In this document: one piece after another, positions 34,141 to 43,676 of the stretch
Layout: the number at the start of each line of letters is the position of its first letter
Numbering within the stretch: the stretch's first letter is position 1
From: Rhodobacteraceae bacterium DSL-40
GTDB lineage: Bacteria; Pseudomonadota; Alphaproteobacteria; Rhodobacterales; Rhodobacteraceae
DNA length: 64,000 nt
Assembly (NCBI GenBank): GCA_003258405.1
Contig: QKPN01000016.1
Span: 1-64,000, forward strand
Direction of reading: 5' to 3'
The notes under the pieces: model-generated
What the model was told of the DNA's origin: nothing
Databases searched by the model: none
The model's input: only the letters and a program-made list of their open reading frames with translations
Made by a program: the position numbers and the translations under genes

Positions 34141-35256
34141 GTGTCAGACACCGCGCCCGGCGCTTCCATCCTCGAGGAACACCGCTTTCCCTGCCCGGCC
34201 TGCGGTGCCGATCTGCGCTTCGCCCCCGGCACCGACGCGCTCCGGTGCCAGCATTGCGGCCACGAGGAACCGATCGAGGCACCCCGCGGCAATATCGCCG
34301 AGCTCGACCTGCGCGCCGCCGAGCGCGACGATCTCTCAGCCGTCGACATGGAGGAAACCCGCACCGCGCGCTGCGAGAGCTGCGGGGCGGAGGTGGAATT
34401 CGCGCCCGGCATCCACGCCGAAAGCTGCCCGTTCTGCGCCTCGCCCATGGTCACGGGCACCGGCACGCATCGCCACATCCGCCCCCAGGCTCAGCTCCCC
34501 TTCCTGCTCTCCGAGCCCGAGGCCCGGGGGGCGATGAAATCCTGGCTCGGCCGGCTCTGGTTCGCCCCCTCCGACCTCAGGAAATATGCCTCCGCCGAGC
34601 GGGCGATGGACGGGATCTACGTGCCCTACTGGACCTATGATGCCGAGACGCGCACCGCCTACACCGGCCAGCGCGGCACCGTCTATTACGAGAACCGGGT
34701 GGTGCCGGTCATCCAGGACGGCAAGCGCCGCATGGTGAACCAGCAGGTGGCGAAGGTGCGCTGGACCCCGGTGCGCGGCCGCGTCGCGCGCGATTTCGAC
34801 GATGTGCTCGTCCTCGGCTCCCGCAGCCTGCCCAAGCGCTTCACCGATGCAGTGGCCCCCTGGGATCTCTCCGCGCTGCTCCGCTACGACCCGCGCTACC
34901 TCGCAGGCTTCCGCGCCGAGGCCTACGGCATCCCGGTCCACGAGGCCTATGGCGAGGCCCGCGAGATCATGAACGGCGTCATCACCGAGGATGTCCGCCG
35001 CGACATCGGCGGTGACCGCCAGCAGGTCGGCAAGCTTTCCACCGAGGTGGGCCGGCTCACCTTCAAGCATGTGCTCCTGCCGATCTGGGTCGCGGCCTAC
35101 CGCTACCGCGGCAAGAGCTACCGCTTCGTCGTCAATGCCCGCACCGGAGCGGTGGAGGGCGAGCGCCCGTATTCGCCGGTCAAGATCGCCATCGCCGTCC
35201 TGATCGGCCTCATCCTCGCGATCGCCATCGCCTGGCTCCAGATCAAGCAGAGCTGA
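34141..35256 (+). CDS. Double zinc-ribbon protein with C-terminal membrane helix
   Basis: A 371-residue protein. Two zinc ribbons occupy the N-terminus: CPACGADLRFAPGTDALRCQHCG near residues 18-40 and CESCGAEVEFAPGIHAESCPFC near residues 78-99. A large beta-rich middle (WFAPSDLRKYASAERAMDGI, YVPYWTYDAETRTAYTGQRG, FKHVLLPIWVAAYRYRGK) leads to one membrane helix (VKIAIAVLIGLILAIAIAWL) at the end. It matches the TFIIB-type zinc-finger family that accompanies SPFH proteins, like Bacillus YdjG/YdjH systems. The GTG at 34141 is the first start that keeps the first ribbon intact; no strong ribosome site is seen. Confidence 0.87.
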   Translation: MSDTAPGASILEEHRFPCPACGADLRFAPGTDALRCQHCGHEEPIEAPRGNIAELDLRAAERDDLSAVDMEETRTARCESCGAEVEFAPGIHAESCPFCASPMVTGTGTHRHIRPQAQLPFLLSEPEARGAMKSWLGRLWFAPSDLRKYASAERAMDGIYVPYWTYDAETRTAYTGQRGTVYYENRVVPVIQDGKRRMVNQQVAKVRWTPVRGRVARDFDDVLVLGSRSLPKRFTDAVAPWDLSALLRYDPRYLAGFRAEAYGIPVHEAYGEAREIMNGVITEDVRRDIGGDRQQVGKLSTEVGRLTFKHVLLPIWVAAYRYRGKSYRFVVNARTGAVEGERPYSPVKIAIAVLIGLILAIAIAWLQIKQS

Positions 35257-35259
35257 CCC

Positions 35260-36204
35260 ATGCCCCGCCGCGCCCCTCCCACCTCCGCCGCCCTCACCCT
35301 CCTGCTCCTTCTCGCCGCTCCCGCCCGGGCCGAGCCGCCCGCAGGCGTCTTCGAGGCGACCGAGGGGGCATTCGCTGCCTGCGAGGCGCGCGGCGGCGTC
35401 GCCCGCATCCTCGACGGCTACGAGACCTCCGCCGATCTCAACGGCGACGGAAAGCCCGATTTCGTCACCGATCTCGCGCGCATTGCCTGCGGTGAGGCCG
35501 ATGGCGCCTTCTGCGGCCCCGACGGCTGCGCGGCGACCCTCTGGCTCTCCAAACCCGGCGGGGCCTACCAGAGCCTCGATCTCGGGGCGGTCACGGGCAT
35601 CGAGCTGATGCCGCCTGCGGGCGCGGAGGGCGGCCCGCCGGTGCTCCGCACGCTCCATGGCGCCACGACCTGCGCTGCGGCGGGCCTTGCGAGCGCAACC
35701 TGCATCCGCGACTGGCGACTGGCCGACGACAGTGCGCCCGTGCCGCCGCCCTTCACGACGCTCGCCGTCGAACGGCCGCTGCCACGCCCCGCGCCCGAAC
35801 AGCTCCGCCGCTTCGTGCCGCAATCGGGCTGGACGCTGCGCGCCGTGCCCGACGGCAGCCCCGTCGCCTTGGGCATCGGCCCGGGCAACCTGCTCTCGAT
35901 CGGTGCCTTCTGCCTTGCCGACGCGCCCTTCCTCGCCCTCCGCTTCCGCGAGCCGCCCGAGGGCCCGGCGCTCACCGTCCGCTTCGATTTTCCCGCCGGT
36001 GCGGTCGAGACCGAGGCGCTCTACGAGGAGACGGCGGGCGGCGCCTTCGTCGTCGATCTCGCGGACTCGCCGCTGGCCCGCCGCCTCGCCGGGCGCGACG
36101 CCGAGGTTCCGATCGATATCGACGGCCGCCGCGAGGGCCTGCTTTCGCTCACGGGCTCGACCGCGAGCCTCCGCGCCGCCCTCGGGGCCTGTTACGCCTT
36201 CTGA
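35260..36204 (+). CDS. Secreted hypothetical protein with an EF-hand-like loop
   Basis: A 314-residue protein with a signal peptide (core AALTLLLLLAAPARA). Near residue 60 it carries a calcium-loop-like motif, DLNGDGKPDFVTDL, as in EF-hand or FG-GAP repeats. Several cysteine pairs follow (CGEADGAFCGPDGC, TTCAAAGLASATC), suggesting disulfides in the periplasm. I do not recognise the family. It starts three bases after the zinc-ribbon gene, so it is almost certainly in the same operon and gives the system a periplasmic partner. Confidence 0.75.
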   Translation: MPRRAPPTSAALTLLLLLAAPARAEPPAGVFEATEGAFAACEARGGVARILDGYETSADLNGDGKPDFVTDLARIACGEADGAFCGPDGCAATLWLSKPGGAYQSLDLGAVTGIELMPPAGAEGGPPVLRTLHGATTCAAAGLASATCIRDWRLADDSAPVPPPFTTLAVERPLPRPAPEQLRRFVPQSGWTLRAVPDGSPVALGIGPGNLLSIGAFCLADAPFLALRFREPPEGPALTVRFDFPAGAVETEALYEETAGGAFVVDLADSPLARRLAGRDAEVPIDIDGRREGLLSLTGSTASLRAALGACYAF

Positions 36205-36294
36205 GCCCGCCGGCGCAGCGTCAGGCAGCTTAATCACATTTCAACCAAATGTTCGGAGGCTTTCCGAAAGATTAATTTTTTCGGGAGGCATGCG

Positions 36295-38334
36295 GTGCTG
36301 GAGAACCTGTCCGCAGGTCGCAAGATCCTTCTCTCGTTCGCGGCCTTCGCCTCGGTGGCGGGGTCGGGAACCGCCATTGTTCTTGTCCTGCTTGTCATCA
36401 TCACGCAGAGCGGCGTCGGCCTTGGCCAGCGGCTCACACCGCTCAATACCGCGGTTATGGAAATGCAGCTCTCGGCCGCCGCGGGCGTGCGCGCCGCCAA
36501 CGCGGCCTTCACCGGCAACGGCAGCGTGACCGCCCGCCTCACGGTTGCCTCCCGCCTCTCCAGCGCCCAGGCAGAGGCCGAACGGCTCCGTGACGGCATC
36601 GCCGCCGCCGGTCGCACGCTCCCCGCCGACACGGCCGCCGCGCTCACGGAGGCAACCGACACCGTGCTCACCCGCATCGGAGCCCTGCGCGAGGCCACCG
36701 ACGCAGCGCTCGCCCGCGACGCGGAGCCGGCGACGATCCACACGGTGGACAAGGCCTACAACCAGTTTGTGTCCGATGCCCGCGCCACCCAGAGGGTCGT
36801 GAACGATGCGATCGCCACGAGCGTCGCGCACCTGCAGGCCAGCCGCAACATTGCGCTCGGCATCATGGCTGCCGCCGCCATCGGCCTCTGCAGCGCGATG
36901 TTCTTCTCCTGGCGCTGGCTCGAGCGCGCGCTGGGCCGGAGGCTTCGCGATCTGGCCACCGTCATGCGCCGGCTTATCGCGGGCGATCTCGAGGCCGAAC
37001 CGCCCGCCTGGCATTCGGGAGATGAGGTCGGGGTCCTCCGGGAAAGCGTCAGCGGCCTTCGCGACGCGCTCAGGCGCCAGAAGCAGCTCGAGGCGGAATC
37101 CCGCGTCGAGCGCCAGCGGGCCGAGGCCGAGCGGGCCGATGCGCAGCAGGCGCGCGCCCGCGCCGAGGAACAGAGCCGCGAGGCAACCGAGCAGCGCGCC
37201 CTGTCCGAGCGCCAGCGCGAAGAGGCCGTGGCGCGCGCCGAGGCCACCGGCCGCTTCGTCGAGGAATTCGGCACCGTGGTCAGCCGCGCCGCCGAAGGGC
37301 GCTTCGATGGCAGCATCGCCAGCCGCTTCGAAGACCCCGCCCTGGCCGAGCTTGCCCGCGGCATGAACCGGCTGGTGGAGGAGGTCGATCGCGGCATCGG
37401 CGAAACGATGCGTTCGGTGTCCCGCCTGGCCGAGGGCGACCTCACCGACATGATGGAGGGGGATTTCGCCGGGGCCTTCGCCGATCTCAAGCGCGACGTG
37501 AACGGCACCGTCGATACCCTCCGGCGCATTGTCGCCGATATCACCGGCACGACCGAGGCGATCGTCCGCGACACCCACCGGATCTCGGAAAACTCGGGCG
37601 CGCTCGCGCAGCGCGCCAATGCCCAGGCCGATGCCCTGCGCGAGACCTCCGCCACGATGACCGGCCTCGCCGCCACCGTGCGCGCCAACTCCGAAAGCGC
37701 CGAGAAGGTCGCGGGCCGGATCCGCGAGGCCGCCGCCACCGCCACCAACGGCGGCAGCGTGGTCAACGATGCCGTCGCCGCGATGTCGCAGATCGACGCG
37801 AGCGCCCGGCAAGTGACCGAGATCATCGAGGTGCTGAACGACATCTCGTTCCAGACCAATCTTCTCGCCCTCAACGCGGGGGTCGAGGCCGCGCGCGCGG
37901 GCGAGGCGGGCCGGGGCTTCGCCGTGGTCGCAAGCGAGGTCCGCGCGCTCGCCCAGCGTGCCGGCGAGGCGGCGGAAAACATCCGCGGCCTGATCGCGAA
38001 AAGCTCGCTCGACGTTGCCGAGGGCGTCCGCCTCGTCACCGACACCGGCACGTTCCTCCAGGACATCGTGCGTGCCATCGAGGACGTGGCGGCCACCACC
38101 GACGAGATCAGCGAGGCAAGCCACAGCCAGACCCTCGGCATCGAGGAGGTGACCTCCGCCATATCCGAGATGGACGCCCTCACCAGCCAGAACGCCAGCA
38201 TGGCCGAGGAAAGCGCGAGCTCCGCCCGCACCCTCACCGAGCTCTCCGAACGCCTCGAGGATCTCGTCCGCTTCTTCCGCACCGACCGAACCGCCCGCAC
38301 CAGCGCGCCCGCCCGGAACCGCTCCGCCGCCTGA
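36295..38334 (+). CDS. Methyl-accepting chemotaxis protein
   Basis: A 679-residue chemoreceptor. A first membrane helix (LLSFAAFASVAGSGTAIVLVLLVIIT) is followed by a periplasmic domain of about 140 residues rich in alanine and leucine, a second helix (IALGIMAAAAIGLCSAMFF), one HAMP domain and a coiled stretch rich in E, A and R (about 255-320). A second HAMP-like stretch (about 340-430) precedes the signalling domain, whose hairpin tip reads DISFQTNLLALNAGVEAARAGEAGRGFAVVASEVRALAQR. Ligand unknown. The start is GTG with TCGGGAGG ahead of it. Confidence 0.93.
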   Translation: MLENLSAGRKILLSFAAFASVAGSGTAIVLVLLVIITQSGVGLGQRLTPLNTAVMEMQLSAAAGVRAANAAFTGNGSVTARLTVASRLSSAQAEAERLRDGIAAAGRTLPADTAAALTEATDTVLTRIGALREATDAALARDAEPATIHTVDKAYNQFVSDARATQRVVNDAIATSVAHLQASRNIALGIMAAAAIGLCSAMFFSWRWLERALGRRLRDLATVMRRLIAGDLEAEPPAWHSGDEVGVLRESVSGLRDALRRQKQLEAESRVERQRAEAERADAQQARARAEEQSREATEQRALSERQREEAVARAEATGRFVEEFGTVVSRAAEGRFDGSIASRFEDPALAELARGMNRLVEEVDRGIGETMRSVSRLAEGDLTDMMEGDFAGAFADLKRDVNGTVDTLRRIVADITGTTEAIVRDTHRISENSGALAQRANAQADALRETSATMTGLAATVRANSESAEKVAGRIREAAATATNGGSVVNDAVAAMSQIDASARQVTEIIEVLNDISFQTNLLALNAGVEAARAGEAGRGFAVVASEVRALAQRAGEAAENIRGLIAKSSLDVAEGVRLVTDTGTFLQDIVRAIEDVAATTDEISEASHSQTLGIEEVTSAISEMDALTSQNASMAEESASSARTLTELSERLEDLVRFFRTDRTARTSAPARNRSAA

Positions 38335-38579
38335 CATGCCGTCAGGACGCCGCCTCCGGCCTGCTCCCGTGCCAATGGAGCGCGGAGCGGATCCCGGCGC
38401 GGTCCGCCGGGGGAAGCCGCGCCCTGAATCGTTAAGAATTCACGTTCCGTTCTGCCATATGGATTCCATATCGATTCCATATGGATTCCAGATAGCTGCC
38501 AGAGGGGAAAAACCCCTTTGAACCGCCCCGCCCGATCCGGCATAAGCGCCCCACCGAAAACCGCCCGGGACCGTCCGAC
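38335..38579. promoter_or_regulatory. serS leader with phased 11-bp repeats and a small hairpin
   Basis: At 38457-38489 an 11-bp unit is repeated three times head to tail: ATATGGATTCC, ATATCGATTCC, ATATGGATTCC. Two CCATATGG palindromes (38455-38462 and 38477-38484) have centres exactly 22 bases apart, two helix turns, so a protein could bind them on one face. Downstream, AGGGG-AAAAA-CCCCT at 38503-38517 followed by TT forms a small hairpin 60 bases before the serS start. Together these look like a control region; a recognised T-box is not present. Confidence 0.5.
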
Positions 38580-39872
38580 ATGCACGATATCCGCGCCATC
38601 CGCGAAGCGCCCGAAACCTTCGACGCAGGCCTTGCGCGCCTCGGGGCCGAGCCCCGTTCCGCCGAGATCCTGGCCCTCGACGGCAGCCGCCGCGCCAAGA
38701 TCGCCGCCGCCGAAGCCGCCCAGGCCGAGCGCAATGCCGCGAGCAAGCAGGTCGGCGCCGCCAAGGCGCGCGGCGACGAGGCCGAGTTCGAGCGTCTTCG
38801 GGCGCTTGTCTCTGAAAAGAAAGACGAAATATCCCGCCTCGAGGAAGAAGCCAAGGCTGAGGACGCCCGGCTCAACGAGCTTCTCATGGGCCTCCCGAAC
38901 CTGCCGCTCGAAAGCGTGCCCGTGGGCCGGGACGAGACGGAGAACGTCGAAATCCGCCGCTGGGGCACACCCCGCGCCTTCGCCTTCAAGCCGCTCGAAC
39001 ACTTCGAGATTCCGGGCGCGAAACCCGGCTTCGATTTCGAGGCTGCCGGCCGCCTCTCCGGGAGCCGCTTCGTCGTGCTCAAGGGCGCAATGATCCGCGT
39101 CCACCGCGCTCTTGCCCAGTTCATGCTCGATCTTCACGTGGAAGAACATGGGCTTGTTGAACACTGGACCCCAGTTCTCGTCCGCGACGAAGCGATGCTC
39201 GGCACCGGTCAGCTGCCGAAATTCGCCGAGGACAGTTACCAGACCACCACTGGCTGGTGGCTCATCCCGACCTCCGAGGTCACGATGACGAACCTCGCCG
39301 CGGGCCGGATCCTCGAGGCGAAGGATCTGCCCATGCGCATGACCGCGCACACCCAATGCTTCCGCTCCGAAGCCGGCTCGGCGGGGAAGGATACCTCCGG
39401 CATGCTGCGCCAGCATCAGTTCGAGAAGGTCGAGATGGTCTCGATCACCCGGCCCGAGGAAAGCCTCGCCGAACATGACCGGATGACCGCCTGCGCCCAG
39501 AACGTGCTGGAAAGGCTCGGTCTTCCCTATCGGACCATCGTGCTCTGCACCGGGGACATGGGCTTTTCGGCCCGCCGTACCCACGATCTCGAGGTCTGGC
39601 TGCCCGGGCAGGACACCTATCGCGAGATCAGCTCGGTCTCGGTCTGCGGCGATTTCCAGGCCCGCCGGATGAATGCGCGCTTCCGCCGCGAGGAGGGCGC
39701 CCGGCCGGAGTTTGTCCATACGCTCAACGGCTCGGGCCTCGCCGTCGGCCGCTGCCTCATCGCGGTCCTTGAAAATGGTCAGGAAGAGGACGGTTCGATC
39801 ACGCTTCCCGAAGCGCTTCACCCCTACCTCCGGGGCCGCACGCGCGTCACCGCAGAGGGCGAGCTCGTCTGA
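38580..39872 (+). CDS. serS: Serine-tRNA ligase
   Basis: A 430-residue class II aminoacyl-tRNA synthetase of normal length. The N-terminal coiled-coil arm (about residues 25-110) binds the long variable arm of tRNA-Ser. Motif 2 is seen in [22 protein letters not shown] and motif 3 in [12 protein letters not shown], with the serine-binding region PTSEVTMTN. It charges tRNA-Ser and, as a first step, tRNA-Sec where present. It is convergent with the iron operon, ending three bases before the DUF1513 stop. Confidence 0.97.
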   Translation: MHDIRAIREAPETFDAGLARLGAEPRSAEILALDGSRRAKIAAAEAAQAERNAASKQVGAAKARGDEAEFERLRALVSEKKDEISRLEEEAKAEDARLNELLMGLPNLPLESVPVGRDETENVEIRRWGTPRAFAFKPLEHFEIPGAKPGFDFEAAGRLSGSRFVVLKGAMIRVHRALAQFMLDLHVEEHGLVEHWTPVLVRDEAMLGTGQLPKFAEDSYQTTTGWWLIPTSEVTMTNLAAGRILEAKDLPMRMTAHTQCFRSEAGSAGKDTSGMLRQHQFEKVEMVSITRPEESLAEHDRMTACAQNVLERLGLPYRTIVLCTGDMGFSARRTHDLEVWLPGQDTYREISSVSVCGDFQARRMNARFRREEGARPEFVHTLNGSGLAVGRCLIAVLENGQEEDGSITLPEALHPYLRGRTRVTAEGELV

Positions 39873-39875
39873 GCC

Positions 39876-40958
39876 TCAGACGTTCAGCCGGACGAGGTGG
39901 TTGTCCCAGGCCACCTCGGCCCGGCCCTCGTCCGTCACCTTGCCGCCGGGTACGATCACCCGGCAGCCACCGGTGCCGTCGGTGGTCACGAAGCCCAGGG
40001 CGTGCGCCGCCAGCCCGCAGACATCGGCCTGTGCCAGGGCCTCGGCGAGGCCGCCGTCTGCCACCCGAAAGAAATGCACCATGCTACCCCGGGGCGAAGT
40101 GATGCCTGCAAAGCGCCCGTCGCCCGAGAAGGCCACACTCCCGGCATAGCCGCGCATCCTGGGTTGCTCCATGCCGGCTTCCAGCAAGCGGGGCGCTGCG
40201 CCGCGGCGGTGAAGCCCGAGAAGCGGCGGATTCCGTGTGGGATCACCCTCCCACTGCATTGCGAAAGCAACCAGCCCGTCATCATGGATGGCGAGATGGC
40301 GGATCGAGTTCTGGTGCAGCTCCGGGGCGAGCTCGACCGTCTCGAGGATCGAGCCGTCTTCGTCGACATAGGTGAGATTTGGCTGCATCGTGTCGATGTT
40401 GAGCTTGATCCGGCCGGTATCGGGATGGGTGCGGATGCCACCGTTGGCGATCACCTTTACCTCGCTGCCGGGCAGGCGCTGGATGTCATGGGGCCCTATG
40501 CCGCCGGAGTCGAAATCCCCGAGCCGGGCATACCCGTTGGAGGCATCCCAGACCCCGATGCGGCCAGCGCCCTCGGCATAGAGGTTCTCTGGCGTGAAGA
40601 GCAGCCGCCCGTCGCTCGAGAAGCAGCCATGGCCGTAGTAGTGGCGGCCTTCGGGCGCATCGAGGCGGCGCTTCACCTGGCCCGAGACGCAGTCGAGCAC
40701 AATGGCGAAGGTGCCGGGGCGCCGGGCGAAGGCAACCGCCTCGGGACGCCTCGGATGCGCTGCCGCCGCATGGCCGCGGGTGGGCAGCGGCAGCGAGAAG
40801 ATCTCGCTACCGGTCTCGCTGAGGCCATAGAGCCAGAAGGCGCCATCAGGCCGCCGCGCAGCCGCAAGATAGGCGGGGCTGCCGGCATCGGCCCAGCTCA
40901 GCGCGGGAAGGGTCGAGGCAACGAGGAGCGACTTGAGGAAGGTCCTGCGGCTCGTCAT
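39876..40958 (-). CDS. DUF1513 protein with Tat signal
   Basis: A 360-residue exported protein, last gene of the iron operon. The N-terminus MTSRRTFLKSLLVAST is a twin-arginine signal. The body is a beta-propeller-like domain (VWDASNGYARLGDFDSGGIG, HDDGLVAFAMQWEGD, GYAGSVAFSGDGRFAG) classed as DUF1513. Its partner set, imelysins and a di-heme oxidoreductase, is conserved in proteobacterial iron-uptake loci such as the one around the imelysin gene of Pseudomonas. GGAG lies ten bases before the chosen ATG. Confidence 0.88.
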   Translation of the reverse strand: MTSRRTFLKSLLVASTLPALSWADAGSPAYLAAARRPDGAFWLYGLSETGSEIFSLPLPTRGHAAAAHPRRPEAVAFARRPGTFAIVLDCVSGQVKRRLDAPEGRHYYGHGCFSSDGRLLFTPENLYAEGAGRIGVWDASNGYARLGDFDSGGIGPHDIQRLPGSEVKVIANGGIRTHPDTGRIKLNIDTMQPNLTYVDEDGSILETVELAPELHQNSIRHLAIHDDGLVAFAMQWEGDPTRNPPLLGLHRRGAAPRLLEAGMEQPRMRGYAGSVAFSGDGRFAGITSPRGSMVHFFRVADGGLAEALAQADVCGLAAHALGFVTTDGTGGCRVIVPGGKVTDEGRAEVAWDNHLVRLNV

Positions 40959-40962
40959 GGGG

Positions 40963-41994
40963 TCAGTCTCCATCGAGGGAATTGAAGCCCTGGCTCACAC
41001 CGAGGGCCGGGCCGATCACTGCCTGCGAGGCGTCGCGCACATCGTTGACCGCCTGCTGCAGCACCTCGATGCGCAGCCGGCCGGTCGGGGTCTCAACGCC
41101 TGTGAAGATCGGGTCGTCGAGCCGCCCCGCGAGCCGCCCGGCGCGCTCGACCGCCACATCGAGCGGCGCACGCGTCTCCTCGGGCACATCGGACGCCAGG
41201 ATCTCGGCAAGCGCGCTGGTCGCTGCGATGGAGATCTGCACGTCGCGAAGCGAGCGCCCTGAGCGCCAGGCTTCGGCGCGCTTGGGCCGTGGCTTCTCGA
41301 AGGTGCCGAGCGGACGGCCGAGCCGGCTGTCGGCGGTGAACTCGAGCCCCGTCATCAGCGCCTTGTAGAGCTCCTGCAGCGCCTCGAGATCGGAGAGATA
41401 GATCGGGTTCTCAGGGCCGGGATGCAGGATGAGTTCGGCATAGGCCGGATCCCAATCCGCCTCGATGGCCGCAGCGGTGGTCGCGATGTCCCGGGTGATG
41501 GCGCGGACGAGACGGCAGGAGTAGCCGGGATCGCCCTCGGACAGCGAGCCGTCATAGAGCATCATCTCGAGCGCGAAGAAGCCGCGCGCAGCGATCGAGA
41601 CATTGCCGAAGCTCTCGGCATCGTTGACCACCGGATCCTCCTCGCGGATGAGGCCGGCCAGCGTCTTGCGTGAGGCGCCGCGGTCGTCGGGCCAGAAAGC
41701 CAGGGCAAAGGCGCGGTTGTCCGTCTCGCTCGGCCCGAACCGCAGATGCGAGACGCCGATCCAGGCGTCGAAGGCGGAATTGTAGGCATCACGCAGCGTC
41801 TCGCCTTCGGGATCGCAATCCTCGGCGGCCGCAGCATCGAGCTCGGCCGAGGCAGCGGCAAGCGTCTCGTAGCCGGGCAGGATCTGCACATCGACGGCCT
41901 TGGCCACGAGATCAAGGTCGTCTCCGCCGGCGGCAGCTGCGGCGAGCGGCCAGAGGGCGAGGCAGAGGGCGGCGGCTGTCTTGCGGCACATCAT
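40963..41994 (-). CDS. Imelysin-family periplasmic protein (second in operon)
   Basis: A 343-residue protein with a signal peptide (ALCLALWPLAAAAAG) and a helical imelysin domain. The usual GxHxxE metal motif of imelysins appears here as GFFALE, with the histidine replaced by phenylalanine, so metal binding there is probably lost or different. It starts within the stop of the oxidoreductase gene (ATGA) and ends five bases before the DUF1513 start. These imelysin-like proteins are thought to help iron acquisition in the periplasm. Confidence 0.9.
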   Translation of the reverse strand: MMCRKTAAALCLALWPLAAAAAGGDDLDLVAKAVDVQILPGYETLAAASAELDAAAAEDCDPEGETLRDAYNSAFDAWIGVSHLRFGPSETDNRAFALAFWPDDRGASRKTLAGLIREEDPVVNDAESFGNVSIAARGFFALEMMLYDGSLSEGDPGYSCRLVRAITRDIATTAAAIEADWDPAYAELILHPGPENPIYLSDLEALQELYKALMTGLEFTADSRLGRPLGTFEKPRPKRAEAWRSGRSLRDVQISIAATSALAEILASDVPEETRAPLDVAVERAGRLAGRLDDPIFTGVETPTGRLRIEVLQQAVNDVRDASQAVIGPALGVSQGFNSLDGD

Positions 41995-43538
41995 AGGCTT
42001 TCCAGAAACTTGAGAAGGGCGTCACGATCGGCTTTCGGCATGTCGACCACCTGCATCTTTGCAGGCTCGGCCTCGCCACCATGCCAGAGAATGGCTTCGA
42101 GGAGCGAGCGGGCGCGGCCGTCATGCAGGAAATAGCTGTGGCCGCTCACGTCCTGCGTGAGGCCGATCCCCCAGAGCGGGGCGGTGCGCCATTCGGTGCC
42201 GGTCGCCCGCGCCTCCGGGCGGTGATCGGCCAGCCCCTCGCCCATGTCGTGAAGCAGCATGTCCGTATAGGGCCAGATGAGCTGGAAGCTCTGCTCGGGC
42301 TGGTCCGCGAGGCGGTGGGTGACGAATTTCGGGTTATGGCAGGCGGTACAGCCGGTCTCGTAGAACACCTGCTTGCCGTGGAGCACCTCGGAATCGTCGA
42401 CGCCCCGGCGCATCGGAACCGCCAGGTTGCGGCTGTAGTAGGTCACGAGATCGAGACCCTCCTGGTCGATCTCGAGGTCCTCTGCGCTGCCCGAGCCGCC
42501 GTCGGGCATGGCGCGGCACGCGGTTTCGGCTGTAGTGCACTCGCCCCAGCCGGCGCGGTTGATCGGGTTCGAGATGCCGATATCGCCCGCGAAGGCATCG
42601 GCCGATTGCTGGCGGATCGTCGCCGTGCCCGCCTTGTGGCCGAACCGCCCGAGCATCGGCCGTTCGAATTCCTTCGACCAAACGATGTTGGCCCGCCCCG
42701 AAATCCCGTCGCCATCGGTGTCATCGGGATCGGAGAGCGCGAGGATGTCCTCCGCGGGCACAGCTTCGAGCAGGCCGAGGCCGATCATCTGCGGGGCGAC
42801 ACGCGGCGAAAGCATCGCGTCCGGGTGTGGCTGGCCGTAGCCTGGCTCGCCGAGGGCATAGGTGGGCTTTCGCAGATGCGCGACCTCGCCCTCCGAAAGC
42901 GGCACCTCGATCTCCTCGTAGGAGATCTCCATCTTCGCCTCGGCGGGCAGGCCAGGCAGGGCGGTGTCCTGGATCTGGAGCCCGTAGGTCGGATCGGGCA
43001 GGGTGGCGATGTAGTCCTCGATCCCCTTCACCGCATCCTCCGGCCCGCCGGGGATCGAGATGCGGAGAAACATCGATTCGGCACTGTCGTCCGCGTTTTC
43101 CGGCGGATGGCCGCGGCCGTCCTTGAGATGACAGCGCTGGCAGGAGCGGGAGTTGTAGATTGGGCCAAGCCCGTCGGAGGCAAGCGTCGAGGAGGGGGCC
43201 GAGACCCAGACCTTGCGGAAGAGGCCGTTGCCGAGCTTGAAGTCGAGTTCCTTCTCGAAGCTCATGTTGGCCGAGGAGTGCGAATAGGAATCGCGGTTCA
43301 CCATGGCCTTTGAAGTGGCGGCGCCGGCCTGCAGTGTCTCGAAGCGCTCCGGCTTCGTGAAATCGGTGATAGGGGCGACGACCGGTGCGATGCGCGCGCG
43401 CTCGGCCGCGGTGCGGGGTACAGTCTCGAGCGGGCTGCTGGGGATCTCGGGGGGCGCCGCGCTGGCGGCGGCGGGGAGGGCGGAGAGCGTTGCAGCCGTC
43501 AGGAACCTGGCGATCTGGCGGGGAAGGCGGCGTGTCAT
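41991..43538 (-). CDS. Di-heme oxidoreductase (DHOR, putative peroxidase)
   Basis: A 515-residue exported c-type cytochrome. The signal peptide (LTAATLSALPAAASA) precedes two heme sites, CQRCH near residue 135 and CTACH near residue 395, with a calcium-loop-like DPDDTDGDGISG between. This matches the DHOR family (PF06537), distantly related to bacterial cytochrome c peroxidases. A role in oxidising or reducing iron in the periplasm is suggested by its constant association with imelysins. It overlaps the next gene by four bases. Confidence 0.93.
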   Translation of the reverse strand: MTRRLPRQIARFLTAATLSALPAAASAAPPEIPSSPLETVPRTAAERARIAPVVAPITDFTKPERFETLQAGAATSKAMVNRDSYSHSSANMSFEKELDFKLGNGLFRKVWVSAPSSTLASDGLGPIYNSRSCQRCHLKDGRGHPPENADDSAESMFLRISIPGGPEDAVKGIEDYIATLPDPTYGLQIQDTALPGLPAEAKMEISYEEIEVPLSEGEVAHLRKPTYALGEPGYGQPHPDAMLSPRVAPQMIGLGLLEAVPAEDILALSDPDDTDGDGISGRANIVWSKEFERPMLGRFGHKAGTATIRQQSADAFAGDIGISNPINRAGWGECTTAETACRAMPDGGSGSAEDLEIDQEGLDLVTYYSRNLAVPMRRGVDDSEVLHGKQVFYETGCTACHNPKFVTHRLADQPEQSFQLIWPYTDMLLHDMGEGLADHRPEARATGTEWRTAPLWGIGLTQDVSGHSYFLHDGRARSLLEAILWHGGEAEPAKMQVVDMPKADRDALLKFLESL

Positions 43539-43676
43539 GATGGGGCAGGCAGTCTTTGCAGCGGCGCGCGATCCAGAAGGCGGCGGCGCGCTCGTGGGAG
43601 GGGGCGACCCATGGGCGGACCCCGGGGTCGGGAACGGGCGGGCGTCAGGAAGGTCGGCCCTGCGCCTTGGCGCCGA

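Noticed and set aside
36756-39821. Minus-strand frame of 1021 codons opposite the chemoreceptor and serS
   Set aside because: It spans two clear plus-strand genes and their intergenic region; composition is low-complexity antisense.
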